Below are positions 1 to 6,203 of a stretch of 64,000 nt of DNA, one piece after another. The position numbers and the translations under genes are program-made. This DNA is from Aquabacterium fontiphilum (lineage in GTDB: Bacteria; Pseudomonadota; Gammaproteobacteria; Burkholderiales; Burkholderiaceae_C), in NCBI RefSeq assembly GCF_009909205.1, contig NZ_JAAAPN010000013.1, forward strand, positions 1 through 64,000. The letters are read 5' to 3'. Each line of letters begins with the position of its first letter. Position 1 is the first letter of the stretch. Below the pieces are notes generated by a model, which ran no database searches, had not been told where the DNA came from, and saw nothing but the letters and a program-made list of their open reading frames with translations.

Positions 1-60
1 GCGGTCCGCGTCACGCAGCACCGCAACCATTTGCTCTTCGGTGAATCGACTCTTTCTCAT
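1..60 (-). CDS. IS3-family transposase OrfA, N-terminal 20 residues only
   Basis: The minus-strand frame starting at base 60 reads MRKSRFTEEQMVAVLRDADR, the typical start of the helix-turn-helix OrfA protein of IS3-family elements (IS407 group). In this family OrfA and OrfB are joined by a programmed -1 frameshift to make the DDE transposase. Only 20 codons lie in the window, so intactness cannot be judged. Confidence 0.75.
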   Translation of the reverse strand, partial: MRKSRFTEEQMVAVLRDADR

Positions 61-125
61 GGGCTCCTCGCAGGATGGGAGCCATCTTCCCAGGAATCAC
101 TGGAGCGAAGAAACCGGGCAGGTCA
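1..125 (-). mobile_element. IS3-family (IS407-group-like) insertion sequence, left end only
   Basis: The element end is placed at base 125: read on the minus strand the sequence from 125 starts TGACCTGCCCGGTTTC, which matches my recollection of IS407-group terminal inverted repeats. The first transposase ORF starts 65 bp inside this end. The rest of the element lies beyond base 1, so the other inverted repeat, OrfB and the target duplication cannot be seen. It has inserted into the last visible cassette gene, whose reading frame stops matching at 126. Confidence 0.75.
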
Positions 126-318
126 GCAACATCATGCACACAGCCTTATCTCTTGCGCCAATGACTTCCTCCTGAGTGAGTGGGGCACCCTTCTGCTTCT
201 CAAGATTCAATAGCAAGGCGCTCAGAGCCGGAATCGGAACAGGAATCAGATCTTCGGATGCGCTCGAATCCACTGATTGTGGTTTTGATCGGCCAAGAAG
301 TTTTGAGAGAAACGACAT
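126..318 (-). pseudogene. Cassette 7 gene, interrupted by the IS after 64 codons
   Basis: This cassette ORF starts at 318 with MSFLSKLLGRSK, 16 bp after the preceding attC, and reads 64 codons to the IS boundary at 125/126. The remaining 3' part is not in the window. The readable part has a basic N-terminus, a low-complexity Ser/Asp stretch, then an acidic-helical segment with LEKQKGAPLTQEEV and ARDKAVCMML, a combination I associate with uncharacterised small proteins but cannot assign a function. Upstream in-frame starts (from 345) lie inside attC and are unlikely to be used. The frame continues a few codons into the IS and then stops, so the product would be truncated. Confidence 0.65.
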
Positions 319-333
319 AGGTTTTTTCGTGAG

Positions 334-450
334 GCCTAACGCCAAGGTTAACCGGCGCCGGAGCGCGAAGCGCGTAGGGCACCAACACTGGCCATAAAAA
401 TGCCGAAGGCATGGCCAGTGTTGGCGTCCGCGTTGAACCGACAGTTAGGC
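334..450 (-). repeat. attC site (117-bp class) of cassette 6
   Basis: The site is bounded by GCCTAAC (334-340) and GTTAGGC (444-450), with inner boxes GGTTAAC and GTTGAAC. The central part is a long imperfect palindrome with arms CCAACACTGGCCAT and ATGGCCAGTGTTGG. It follows the stop of the 509-724 ORF by 58 bp. Confidence 0.88.
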
Positions 451-508
451 TGGGGCGCGAAGTGGAAGGGCGTAATCACTGCCATGGCTTGAGTTAATGT
501 GTAGTTGG

Positions 509-724
509 CTATTCGTCTTCGTCGGTGCAAGAGCTATCGGATGCGCGAGCGACGTATGCCTCCGCCTGGACCTCTTTGAGGAAGTCGATCAACTTCGTTA
601 CGTCGTCAGGGTGCACCGTGATGACGACGTCATCCTCGTGATGCTTTACCTGCTTGAGGCATACATGCCCCTTGGCGCCTACGTATACTTCGATTTCGAG
701 TCGCTCTTCAATAATTCGCTTCAT
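509..724 (-). CDS. Cassette 6: small acidic protein of unknown function (71 aa)
   Basis: The frame is open further upstream, but that part runs into the attC, so the ATG at 724 (MKRIIEERLEIEV) is chosen; a start between 724 and 784 at a non-ATG codon cannot be excluded. The 71-residue product has alternating beta-like segments (LEIEVYVG, VCLKQV, DDVVITV) followed by a helix HPDDVTKLIDFLKEVQAEA and an acidic tail ending in CTDEDE. No signal peptide or membrane segment is visible and no family is recognised. Its position between two attC sites supports that it is a real cassette gene. Confidence 0.6.
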   Translation of the reverse strand: MKRIIEERLEIEVYVGAKGHVCLKQVKHHEDDVVITVHPDDVTKLIDFLKEVQAEAYVARASDSSCTDEDE

Positions 725-783
725 TTCGATAGCACTTGTTGATTCGAGGGTGTATGCGGCATCCAGCGCTGTGTTTTCGGAGA

Positions 784-900
784 GCCTAACGCCCAGGTTA
801 ACCGGTGCCGGAGCGCGAAGCGCGGAGGGCACCAACACTGGCCATGAAAATGCCGAAGGCATGGCCAGTGTTGGCGTCCGCGTTGAACCGACAGTTAGCC
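784..900 (-). repeat. attC site (117-bp class) of cassette 5
   Basis: Core sites GCCTAAC (784-790) and GTTAGCC (894-900). It differs from the 334-450 site at only a handful of positions and has the same palindromic arms CACTGGCCAT and ATGGCCAGTG. It begins 7 bp downstream of the stop codon of the 908-1768 gene on the minus strand. Confidence 0.88.
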
Positions 901-907
901 CTGTGGA

Positions 908-1768
908 TTAAAGCTCCTCTTGTTCCAACAATGCACGGGTACGGTGCAGTCGTTCCATGAGATTCCTAAAATAGCGATGCTCTTGCTCTTCCCTGCACTC
1001 CATAAGTGCCATCTCTGCATCACGCATAAGCATGTGTAGCTCTTCAATGCGAGCACCGAGAGGTTGTCGTTTATTGGATTTGAGCTTTTCCAAAGCGCTA
1101 CTGATTCGCTCAAACTCAATGGCGGCAAGGCTGTTTGCCCGCAAGCCATTCCGGCTCTCATACAATGAGACCTCTACCATTTTTCTGATGTCGCGCATCT
1201 CCGCTTGCATTATCTCCATGGCAAAGTGCTCTTTGCCACCTTTAAGTTCAGGTATCCGGGCGGGGGAGTCCAGTGCAAGAAGTTTGACGATTGAATTTAC
1301 GTTTCCTTGATCGCCATCTGCGGTGACGGTTGCTTTGATAGCCTCACTGAGCTCTTCTTGGCTGCGAAGGACCTCGTGATACTTCATGTCTTTAGAGTAC
1401 TCAAGGTATCGAAGTGGAGCGATATCGAAGATACGAGGCGTTCCCTTTTCTTGGATCAACACAACTGGCTTATCAAACGCTTGGCGGATGCCTAGCTCAA
1501 ATAGAACGTTTGGGTTTCTCGTGCTCAGATCGCATATGGCTATAGGCGCCTCGATGAGCTTCCTCAGAATGTCCAGATGAATAAGGTTTGACGCCTTGAC
1601 TTCGTCTGCTCGGGTGGCTTTATAGCTAGCAGCCTCACAGCCCGGAACGATTATGTTGTCGTAGACCTGTTTGAAGTGGCCAGGCGGATAGCCATCGACA
1701 TCGGCGATGGGCATGATGGTAAAGCATTCAGGCTTTGCTGCAGGCTTTTCGATCTTTTTATCGGTCAT
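908..1768 (-). CDS. Cassette 5: nucleoside deoxyribosyltransferase/TIR-like protein with helical C-terminus
   Basis: The 286-residue product has an N-terminal Rossmann-like domain of about 120 residues. Visible signatures are FTIMPI near residue 17, VYDNIIVPGCEAASYKATRAD, IHLDILRKLIEAPIAICDLS and NPNVLFELGIRQAFDKPVVL. The sequence I/DLT-x-x-NPNV-x-x-ELG belongs to a large group related to nucleoside 2-deoxyribosyltransferases and to TIR-like nucleotide-binding proteins, which act on nucleosides or NAD-type substrates. The C-terminal half (about 150-286) is charged and predicted helical, rich in Glu, Arg and Leu, probably a coiled coil for oligomerisation. There is no signal peptide, so it should be cytosolic. 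It sits alone in its cassette. A role as a phage-defence effector is inference only; a housekeeping nucleotide-salvage role is less likely in this context. Confidence 0.6.
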   Translation of the reverse strand: MTDKKIEKPAAKPECFTIMPIADVDGYPPGHFKQVYDNIIVPGCEAASYKATRADEVKASNLIHLDILRKLIEAPIAICDLSTRNPNVLFELGIRQAFDKPVVLIQEKGTPRIFDIAPLRYLEYSKDMKYHEVLRSQEELSEAIKATVTADGDQGNVNSIVKLLALDSPARIPELKGGKEHFAMEIMQAEMRDIRKMVEVSLYESRNGLRANSLAAIEFERISSALEKLKSNKRQPLGARIEELHMLMRDAEMALMECREEQEHRYFRNLMERLHRTRALLEQEEL

Positions 1769-1790
1769 GTTTCTCTCTGTCGATGTAGGG

Positions 1791-1856
1791 GGCTAACGTG
1801 GAGGTGAGCGGCCTGCGCGGCTTTTCGCGCAGGTCCGCTCGACTGCCGGGTTAGCC
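1791..1856 (-). repeat. Short attC site (66 bp) of cassette 4
   Basis: Core sites GGCTAAC (1791-1797) and GTTAGCC (1850-1856) enclose a compact palindrome with arms GCCTGCGCGG and CGCGCAGG around TTTT. It shares no extended similarity with the 117-bp sites of the array. Confidence 0.8.
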
Positions 1857-1865
1857 TTCTGTTGA

Positions 1866-2861
1866 TTACTCTGTAGCAACGACACGGTGTTGAAAATCCC
1901 GAATCTTAGTTTCTTTGATTACGTCATCGACATACACCATACCCATCGCAACTTTTGCGGTCTCCAACGGAGTCTGTGCGCCAAGAAGTCCCATGCGACG
2001 ACCTGCGTCGGACATAAACAACGTTACACGAGGAAACAAGGTATCTAACTCCTGCGGCTTAAATCGCTTTAGGAATGTGCCAATGCCGGTCAGGACAACG
2101 TATTGGCGCTCGTTGGGAAGCGGATGACGCTTCCCCATCCGCTGCGTGAGTTGCTGGAATAGAACGAAGACTGAGGTAATCGCATACGTATAGAACTCAT
2201 ACGCGGCTACTCGGCTCGGGAAGGTGATATCAACACCTCGGCCGGTTGGTCCAAGCGCACCTTCAAAAAAGGCCAGTAGCCACTCTCCAGCCTGACGATC
2301 AGCCTCTGCCTCCAAGCCCCGAGAGATTCTGAGTTGTTCCGGGGTGAGAACGTAGCCGGAGCTACCAAATTCATCCACCGCGCTGCCGGTAGTTTTGTTG
2401 AAGTAGTCGCAGTGCCCGAGAACAATGTGAGCAAGTTCGTGCAGCAATATGTAGTAGGTCGCTATGTAAAAGGAGAAGTCAGCAAGGCGTTCTTTGCGAG
2501 ATGGAGTCCCCTCTCTCTTGAGAACTTTGCACTGACCGACCCAGCTAAAATACTCGTAGTCCGTCAGTACGAAGCGCGACGCCAACCAAAGGCGATAGGA
2601 GAGCCCAGCGGAGAGAACTATGCGGTACGAAGAACCAAGGACAATTGGTTCCGCAAATGCCTCGATGTTGTTCGGGTCACTGGCCTTCACAAAGAGGTCA
2701 ATTGAGACGGGAATTCCCATCCGTCCGCTGATGCGCAACTTACGCAAGATTTGCTCGAAATGTGCAGAAATACCCGCAAGAATCGGATCGAAGTGCTCAA
2801 AAAAATGCTGGTCGTAGCCGGGGCCTCCGATGTAGATGACGGGGTTCTTCTTTGGCGCCAT
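1866..2861 (-). CDS. Cassette 4: HExxH zinc metallopeptidase-like protein
   Basis: The start is taken at 2861 (MAPKKNPVIYIGGPGYD); the upstream extension of the frame lies in attC sequence. The 331-residue protein carries HELAH at residues 141-145, followed by IVLGHCD, and E184-A-E186-A-D188 about 40 residues later, the arrangement of gluzincin peptidases where two His and a downstream Glu bind zinc. No signal peptide or clear transmembrane segment precedes the motif, so a soluble cytosolic peptidase is likely. Soluble HExxH proteins of this general shape include ImmA-like peptidases that cleave repressors, but I see no helix-turn-helix partner here. Substrate unknown. At 331 codons it is long for a cassette gene. 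Confidence 0.65.
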   Translation of the reverse strand: MAPKKNPVIYIGGPGYDQHFFEHFDPILAGISAHFEQILRKLRISGRMGIPVSIDLFVKASDPNNIEAFAEPIVLGSSYRIVLSAGLSYRLWLASRFVLTDYEYFSWVGQCKVLKREGTPSRKERLADFSFYIATYYILLHELAHIVLGHCDYFNKTTGSAVDEFGSSGYVLTPEQLRISRGLEAEADRQAGEWLLAFFEGALGPTGRGVDITFPSRVAAYEFYTYAITSVFVLFQQLTQRMGKRHPLPNERQYVVLTGIGTFLKRFKPQELDTLFPRVTLFMSDAGRRMGLLGAQTPLETAKVAMGMVYVDDVIKETKIRDFQHRVVATE

Positions 2862-2890
2862 ATGCGAAGTACGTAGAGGTATTGGAAGAA

Positions 2891-3007
2891 GGCTAACGCC
2901 CTGGTTAACCGGCACCGGAAGCCGAAGGCTGGAGGGTACCAACATAGGCCATCAAAATCGCGAAGCGATGGCCTATGTTGGTGTCCGCGTTGAACCCCCA
3001 GTTAGGC
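2891..3007 (-). repeat. attC site (117-bp class) of cassette 3
   Basis: Core sites GGCTAAC (2891-2897) and GTTAGGC (3001-3007). It aligns over its full length with the other 117-bp sites, with compensating changes in the palindrome (ACATAGGCCAT pairs with ATGGCCTATGT), which shows selection for the folded structure. Confidence 0.88.
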
Positions 3008-3090
3008 TGGGGAGCGCAGTGGAAGGCCGTTTTGGCTGATATGGCCCGCATTTTTGGGCGTTGCAATAGGTCATTTAACCAAAGTTGGGT

Positions 3091-3516
3091 TTACCTGTAC
3101 AGCGAGCGTTCGTACATGCAGTTCGGGCAAAACACGCCGTCATTGAGGGCCTTTCCGTGGCAGCCTGCTGATATGCAATTTTTTTCTGAAGTGCCGCCGT
3201 GTTTCTGTGCAAGATGATTCACTCTCGCAATAGTGTCGTCGTACGATTTCCAGTTGGCATCGCTGTCGATCTTAATAAAGAGGGCATCCCAGCTCAGTTG
3301 ACGTAATCCACTCTTCGTTTGAGCGTCGATTTGCCATAGCTGTCCACATGAGGTGCAGCGCATTAGGTGGCTCAAGTAGTAGTTGCCGAGTTCGGGGTTC
3401 AATTGAATCGGTGTTCGATTCTCCAACTCTTCGAGACGCCGTAGCGGGAGCTTCTTGGTATCTCGATCTAGTACGGGCGGAAGCTCTGCGCAAGGGCAAG
3501 TTTTTTTAGCGGTCAT
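3091..3516 (-). CDS. Cassette 3: cysteine-rich zinc-ribbon-like protein, unknown function (141 aa)
   Basis: The start at 3516 (MTAKKTCPCAELPPV) lies 22 bp inside the cassette after the attC; the open frame upstream is attC sequence. The product has CPC near the N-terminus, CTSCGQLW near the middle and CISAGCHGKA followed by CPNC near the C-terminus, spaced as possible zinc-binding pairs. No signal peptide or membrane helix is seen. The family is not recognised; the zinc-ribbon call rests on cysteine spacing alone. Confidence 0.6.
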   Translation of the reverse strand: MTAKKTCPCAELPPVLDRDTKKLPLRRLEELENRTPIQLNPELGNYYLSHLMRCTSCGQLWQIDAQTKSGLRQLSWDALFIKIDSDANWKSYDDTIARVNHLAQKHGGTSEKNCISAGCHGKALNDGVFCPNCMYERSLYR

Positions 3517-3537
3517 TTTTGCGCTGTGTTGAGAAAG

Positions 3538-3654
3538 GCCTAACGCCCAAGTTAAGCGGCGCCGGAGCCCGATAGGGCGGAGGGTACCAACACTGGCCAT
3601 GAAAATGGCGAAGCCATGGCCAGTGTTGGCGTCCGCTTGAACGCCCAGTTAGGC
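3538..3654 (-). repeat. attC site (117-bp class) of cassette 2
   Basis: Core sites GCCTAAC (3538-3544) and GTTAGGC (3648-3654), with palindromic arms CACTGGCCAT and ATGGCCAGTG. It is a full-length member of the 117-bp group. Confidence 0.88.
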
Positions 3655-3679
3655 GCTGAGTGTGGGTGCATGGGCATGC

Positions 3680-3946
3680 CTAGTTGCCTGGAGGGGCAGG
3701 CTCTATTGTGAGCCGCCTGATGCCTGCAATGCTGATCAATAGAACGCTGAGACCCGCTAGAACATAACTGTGTCGAGCAAGTATGAGAACTGACGCCATG
3801 ACTGCTGAGGCGAGCATGGCTGCCTGCGTCAATTTGACTTGTATAGGGCGCTGGCAAGAACTGCATGGCACCGGGTGCTTGAGCAGGATCTTTGCGCTCA
3901 CATCATTGCCGCAGTGCGGGCATTTGTATGTCGGTAGAAGTCGCAT
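3680..3946 (-). CDS. Cassette 2: zinc-ribbon small membrane protein (88 aa)
   Basis: The 88-residue product starts MRLLPTYKCPHCGND, with a CPHC and a CSSC pair about 20 residues apart forming a likely N-terminal zinc ribbon. It is followed by two hydrophobic stretches (about residues 43-58 and 62-76), so it is probably an inner-membrane protein with a cytosolic zinc finger. The start at 3946 is 11 bp from the preceding attC. Similar zinc-ribbon plus membrane proteins are common as uncharacterised genes; no function can be given. Confidence 0.6.
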   Translation of the reverse strand: MRLLPTYKCPHCGNDVSAKILLKHPVPCSSCQRPIQVKLTQAAMLASAVMASVLILARHSYVLAGLSVLLISIAGIRRLTIEPAPPGN

Positions 3947-3956
3947 GAAGACAGGC

Positions 3957-4026
3957 GCCTAACGCCCACGTTAACAGGCGGCTGCCAGCGAAGCTGGTAG
4001 ACGTCCTGTTGAACAACCAGTTAGGC
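3957..4026 (-). repeat. Short attC site (70 bp) of cassette 1
   Basis: Core sites GCCTAAC (3957-3963) and GTTAGGC (4020-4026), inner boxes GTTAACAGG and CCTGTTGAAC, and a small central hairpin around GCCAGCGAAGCTGG. It begins 5 bp after the stop of the 4032-4484 gene. Confidence 0.85.
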
Positions 4027-4031
4027 CACGT

Positions 4032-4484
4032 TTAGAGGTAGTCAAAGTAGCGAGTCCACCAAGTAAAACCAGGCTCAAGAGGCTCATTTAGACCATCGTA
4101 GAGCCCTTGCAGGGCAGTCTCAGGTACATATTGATAACCGTGCTCCGCCAGCAGACGTTGCGCCTCAACAATGCTATATTGCTCGATTGCGCTTCCGTGG
4201 ATGGTGTACAGCTTGGCAAACCAAGAGAAGCGAAAGCAAATTGCATAGGCGAAGACTCTTGTACCACTGTCTGACGGTTGTTGGACGAGAACGCCAAGAT
4301 CTGCGAAGAAGGATGCGTCTTGGACTTGCTTGTCCAGCTCCAAACGAGTGCCAAGCGAAGCTTCTAGCGATGGATGCAAAGCCTCCAACTCGGTGATGGA
4401 ACCTTGCCAATCAGCGTCGGGCGGATGTTCCCAAGCGCCCTTAACGTCGCAGGACAACAGAAGTGCGTGTTGCTCGGTGTTCAT
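4032..4484 (-). CDS. Cassette 1: protein of unknown function (150 aa)
   Basis: First cassette of the array; its ATG is 8 bp after the terminal core site at 4493-4499. The 150-residue product begins MNTEQHALLLSCDVKGAW and ends in an aromatic stretch WWTRYFDYL. Its middle has a beta-rich pattern (GTRVFAYAICFRFSWFAKLYTIHG). There is no signal peptide or membrane segment. It is not assigned to a family; small soluble proteins with such aromatic tails include immunity-like proteins, but that is only an impression. Confidence 0.6.
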   Translation of the reverse strand: MNTEQHALLLSCDVKGAWEHPPDADWQGSITELEALHPSLEASLGTRLELDKQVQDASFFADLGVLVQQPSDSGTRVFAYAICFRFSWFAKLYTIHGSAIEQYSIVEAQRLLAEHGYQYVPETALQGLYDGLNEPLEPGFTWWTRYFDYL

Positions 4485-4492
4485 TTGAAGAG

Positions 4493-4499
4493 GCCTAAC
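4493..4499 (-). other. Terminal integron core site, attI-like
   Basis: GTTAGGC on the minus strand lies directly before the first cassette. The 115 bp beyond it do not fold with it as an attC would, although a weak partner GTTGGGC exists at 4602-4608. An unpaired core site at the head of an array is what attI provides. Without intI beside it this remains tentative; it could be half of a decayed attC. Confidence 0.45.
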
Positions 4500-4786
4500 G
4501 CGATATAGACATCAATCCAGCCGCATATCCGCGACGGATACCTGCCGCACACCGGCCAAAGAGACGGATAACCTGCGCAACCATCCCGGCGGCAAGTCCT
4601 TGTTGGGCAACGCTTTTTGATGCCTGGCACGTCAGTCCTCCCAGATTCGCCGTCGCTGCGCGCGCGGCGTTCCGCTTGTTATGCCGTCAGCATAGCGCCT
4701 GGCGGCCTCTTGCAACACGCTTTCAGGTGTCTTTCAGGAGGGCCGCGTCGCCCCGGCGCCCCCGATTTGCCGGACAATCTGGCCCC
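4500..4786. other. Intergenic boundary between cassette array and rimO
   Basis: These 287 bp separate the divergently read array and rimO. I find no remnant of an integrase ORF. A GTTGGGC (4602-4608) and a GTTATGC (4678-4684) could be degenerate core sites. The promoters for rimO and for the first cassette must lie here, but no convincing -35/-10 pair was found on either strand. Confidence 0.5.
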
Positions 4787-6202
4787 ATGAGTTCCGACAA
4801 CGTCACCGCCCCCACCGCCAACGCCCCGAAAATCGGCTTTGTCAGCCTTGGATGTCCGAAAGCCCTAACGGATAGCGAGCTGATCCTCACCCAGCTGCGT
4901 GCCGAAGGCTACGAAACCAGCAAGACCTTCGCCGGGGCCGATCTGGTCATCGTCAACACCTGCGGCTTCATTGACGACGCGGTCAAAGAAAGCCTCGACA
5001 CCATTGGTGAGGCCCTGGCCGAGAACGGCAAGGTGATCGTGACTGGCTGCCTGGGCGCCAAGGCCGGGGCCGGCGAGGGCAGCAACCTCGTGAAGGATGT
5101 ACACCCCAGCGTGCTGGCCGTGACCGGCCCCCATGCCACGCAAGAGGTGATGGATGCCGTGCACCTGCATGTGCCCAAGCCGCACGACCCCTTCATTGAC
5201 CTGGTGCCTGAGGCGCGCGCGGAATTTCGAGGGGCCGCCGGCATCAAGCTCACGCCCAAGCATTACGCTTATCTGAAGATCTCTGAGGGCTGCAACCACC
5301 GCTGTAGCTTCTGCATCATCCCGAGCATGCGCGGCGATCTGGTGTCGCGCCCGATCGGCGATGTCTTGAGCGAGGCCAAGGCGCTGTTTGAATCGGGTGT
5401 CAAAGAGCTGCTCATCATCAGCCAGGACACCAGCGCCTACGGGGTCGATGTGAAGTACCGCACCGGCTTCTGGGACGGCAAGCCCGTCAAGACGCGCATG
5501 CTGGATCTGGTAGCCAAGATTGGCGAGATGGCGCAGGCCCATGGCGCGTGGGTGCGGCTGCACTACGTCTACCCCTATCCGCACGTGGACGAGGTGATCC
5601 CGCTGATGGCCGAAGGCCTGGTGTTGCCTTATCTGGATGTGCCTTTCCAGCATGCTCACCCGGATGTGCTCAAGCGCATGAAGCGCCCGGCCAACGGCGA
5701 GAAGAACCTCGACCGCCTGCGCCGCTGGCGTGAGCTGTGCCCCGAGATCGTGGTGCGCTCGACCTTCATCGCCGGCTTCCCGGGCGAGACGGAAGAAGAG
5801 TTCCAGTATCTGCTCGATTTCATGAAAGAAGCCGAGATCGACCGCGCGGGCTGTTTTGCTTATTCGCCGATCGAGGGCGCGCCGGCCAACGAGCTGCCGG
5901 GCGCCTTGCCCGATGCCGTGCGCGAGGAGCGCCGCGCCCGCTTCATGGAAGTGACCGAGGCGGTGTCGGTTGCCAAGCTGCAGCGCCGCGTGGGCGCGAT
6001 CATGCAGGTCTTGGTTGACAGCGCGCCCGCGCTGGGCCGCAAGGGTGGGGTGGGGCGCACGTATGCGGATGCGCCCGAGATCGACGGCACCGTGCGCCTG
6101 CTGCCGCCCGAGAAGGCCAGCAAGACGCTGAAGGTGGGCGAGTTCACGCGCGCGCGCATCGTGGCGGTGGAAGGCCACGATCTGATTGGCCTGCCGATCT
6201 GA
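4787..6202 (+). CDS. rimO: Ribosomal protein S12 methylthiotransferase RimO
   Basis: RimO is a radical-SAM enzyme that adds a methylthio group to the conserved aspartate of ribosomal protein S12, using two 4Fe-4S clusters. The 471-residue product has the N-terminal methylthiotransferase domain ([29 protein letters not shown] with its three cluster cysteines), the radical-SAM motif CNHRCSFC in [18 protein letters not shown], and a C-terminal TRAM domain ending GHDLIGLPI. The ATG at 4787 ([17 protein letters not shown]) is chosen because the family starts shortly before [11 protein letters not shown]; the open frame upstream has no similarity. metC follows after a single base, so the two are probably cotranscribed. 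Confidence 0.96.
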   Translation: MSSDNVTAPTANAPKIGFVSLGCPKALTDSELILTQLRAEGYETSKTFAGADLVIVNTCGFIDDAVKESLDTIGEALAENGKVIVTGCLGAKAGAGEGSNLVKDVHPSVLAVTGPHATQEVMDAVHLHVPKPHDPFIDLVPEARAEFRGAAGIKLTPKHYAYLKISEGCNHRCSFCIIPSMRGDLVSRPIGDVLSEAKALFESGVKELLIISQDTSAYGVDVKYRTGFWDGKPVKTRMLDLVAKIGEMAQAHGAWVRLHYVYPYPHVDEVIPLMAEGLVLPYLDVPFQHAHPDVLKRMKRPANGEKNLDRLRRWRELCPEIVVRSTFIAGFPGETEEEFQYLLDFMKEAEIDRAGCFAYSPIEGAPANELPGALPDAVREERRARFMEVTEAVSVAKLQRRVGAIMQVLVDSAPALGRKGGVGRTYADAPEIDGTVRLLPPEKASKTLKVGEFTRARIVAVEGHDLIGLPI

Positions 6203-6203
6203 T

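Larger units (their letters stand above)
126..4499 (-). mobile_element. Integron-type gene-cassette array (seven cassettes, no adjacent integrase)
   Basis: Seven minus-strand ORFs, each with an attC-like site directly after its stop codon, form a head-to-tail array reading from 4484 down to the IS at 126. Six complete sites are seen, with outer core sites GCCTAAC or GGCTAAC at one end and GTTAGGC or GTTAGCC at the other. Four of them are 117 bp and closely related, as is usual for sedentary chromosomal integrons. Two are short (66 and 70 bp) and unrelated, suggesting cassettes from other sources. No tyrosine recombinase gene (intI) is present between the array start and rimO. The array is therefore a CALIN (attC cluster lacking an integrase) or a split integron whose intI is beyond base 1. 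Each cassette ORF opens just after the preceding attC, so expression probably depends on a promoter near 4500 or on promoters inside cassettes. Confidence 0.85.

Noticed and set aside
4493..4608. Seventh complete attC formed by GCCTAAC (4493) and GTTGGGC (4602)
   Set aside because: The intervening arms do not pair as in the other sites, so only the single core site is reported.
4676..4786. N-terminal extension of rimO from 4676
   Set aside because: The extension has no family similarity and the normal RimO start lies near 4787.
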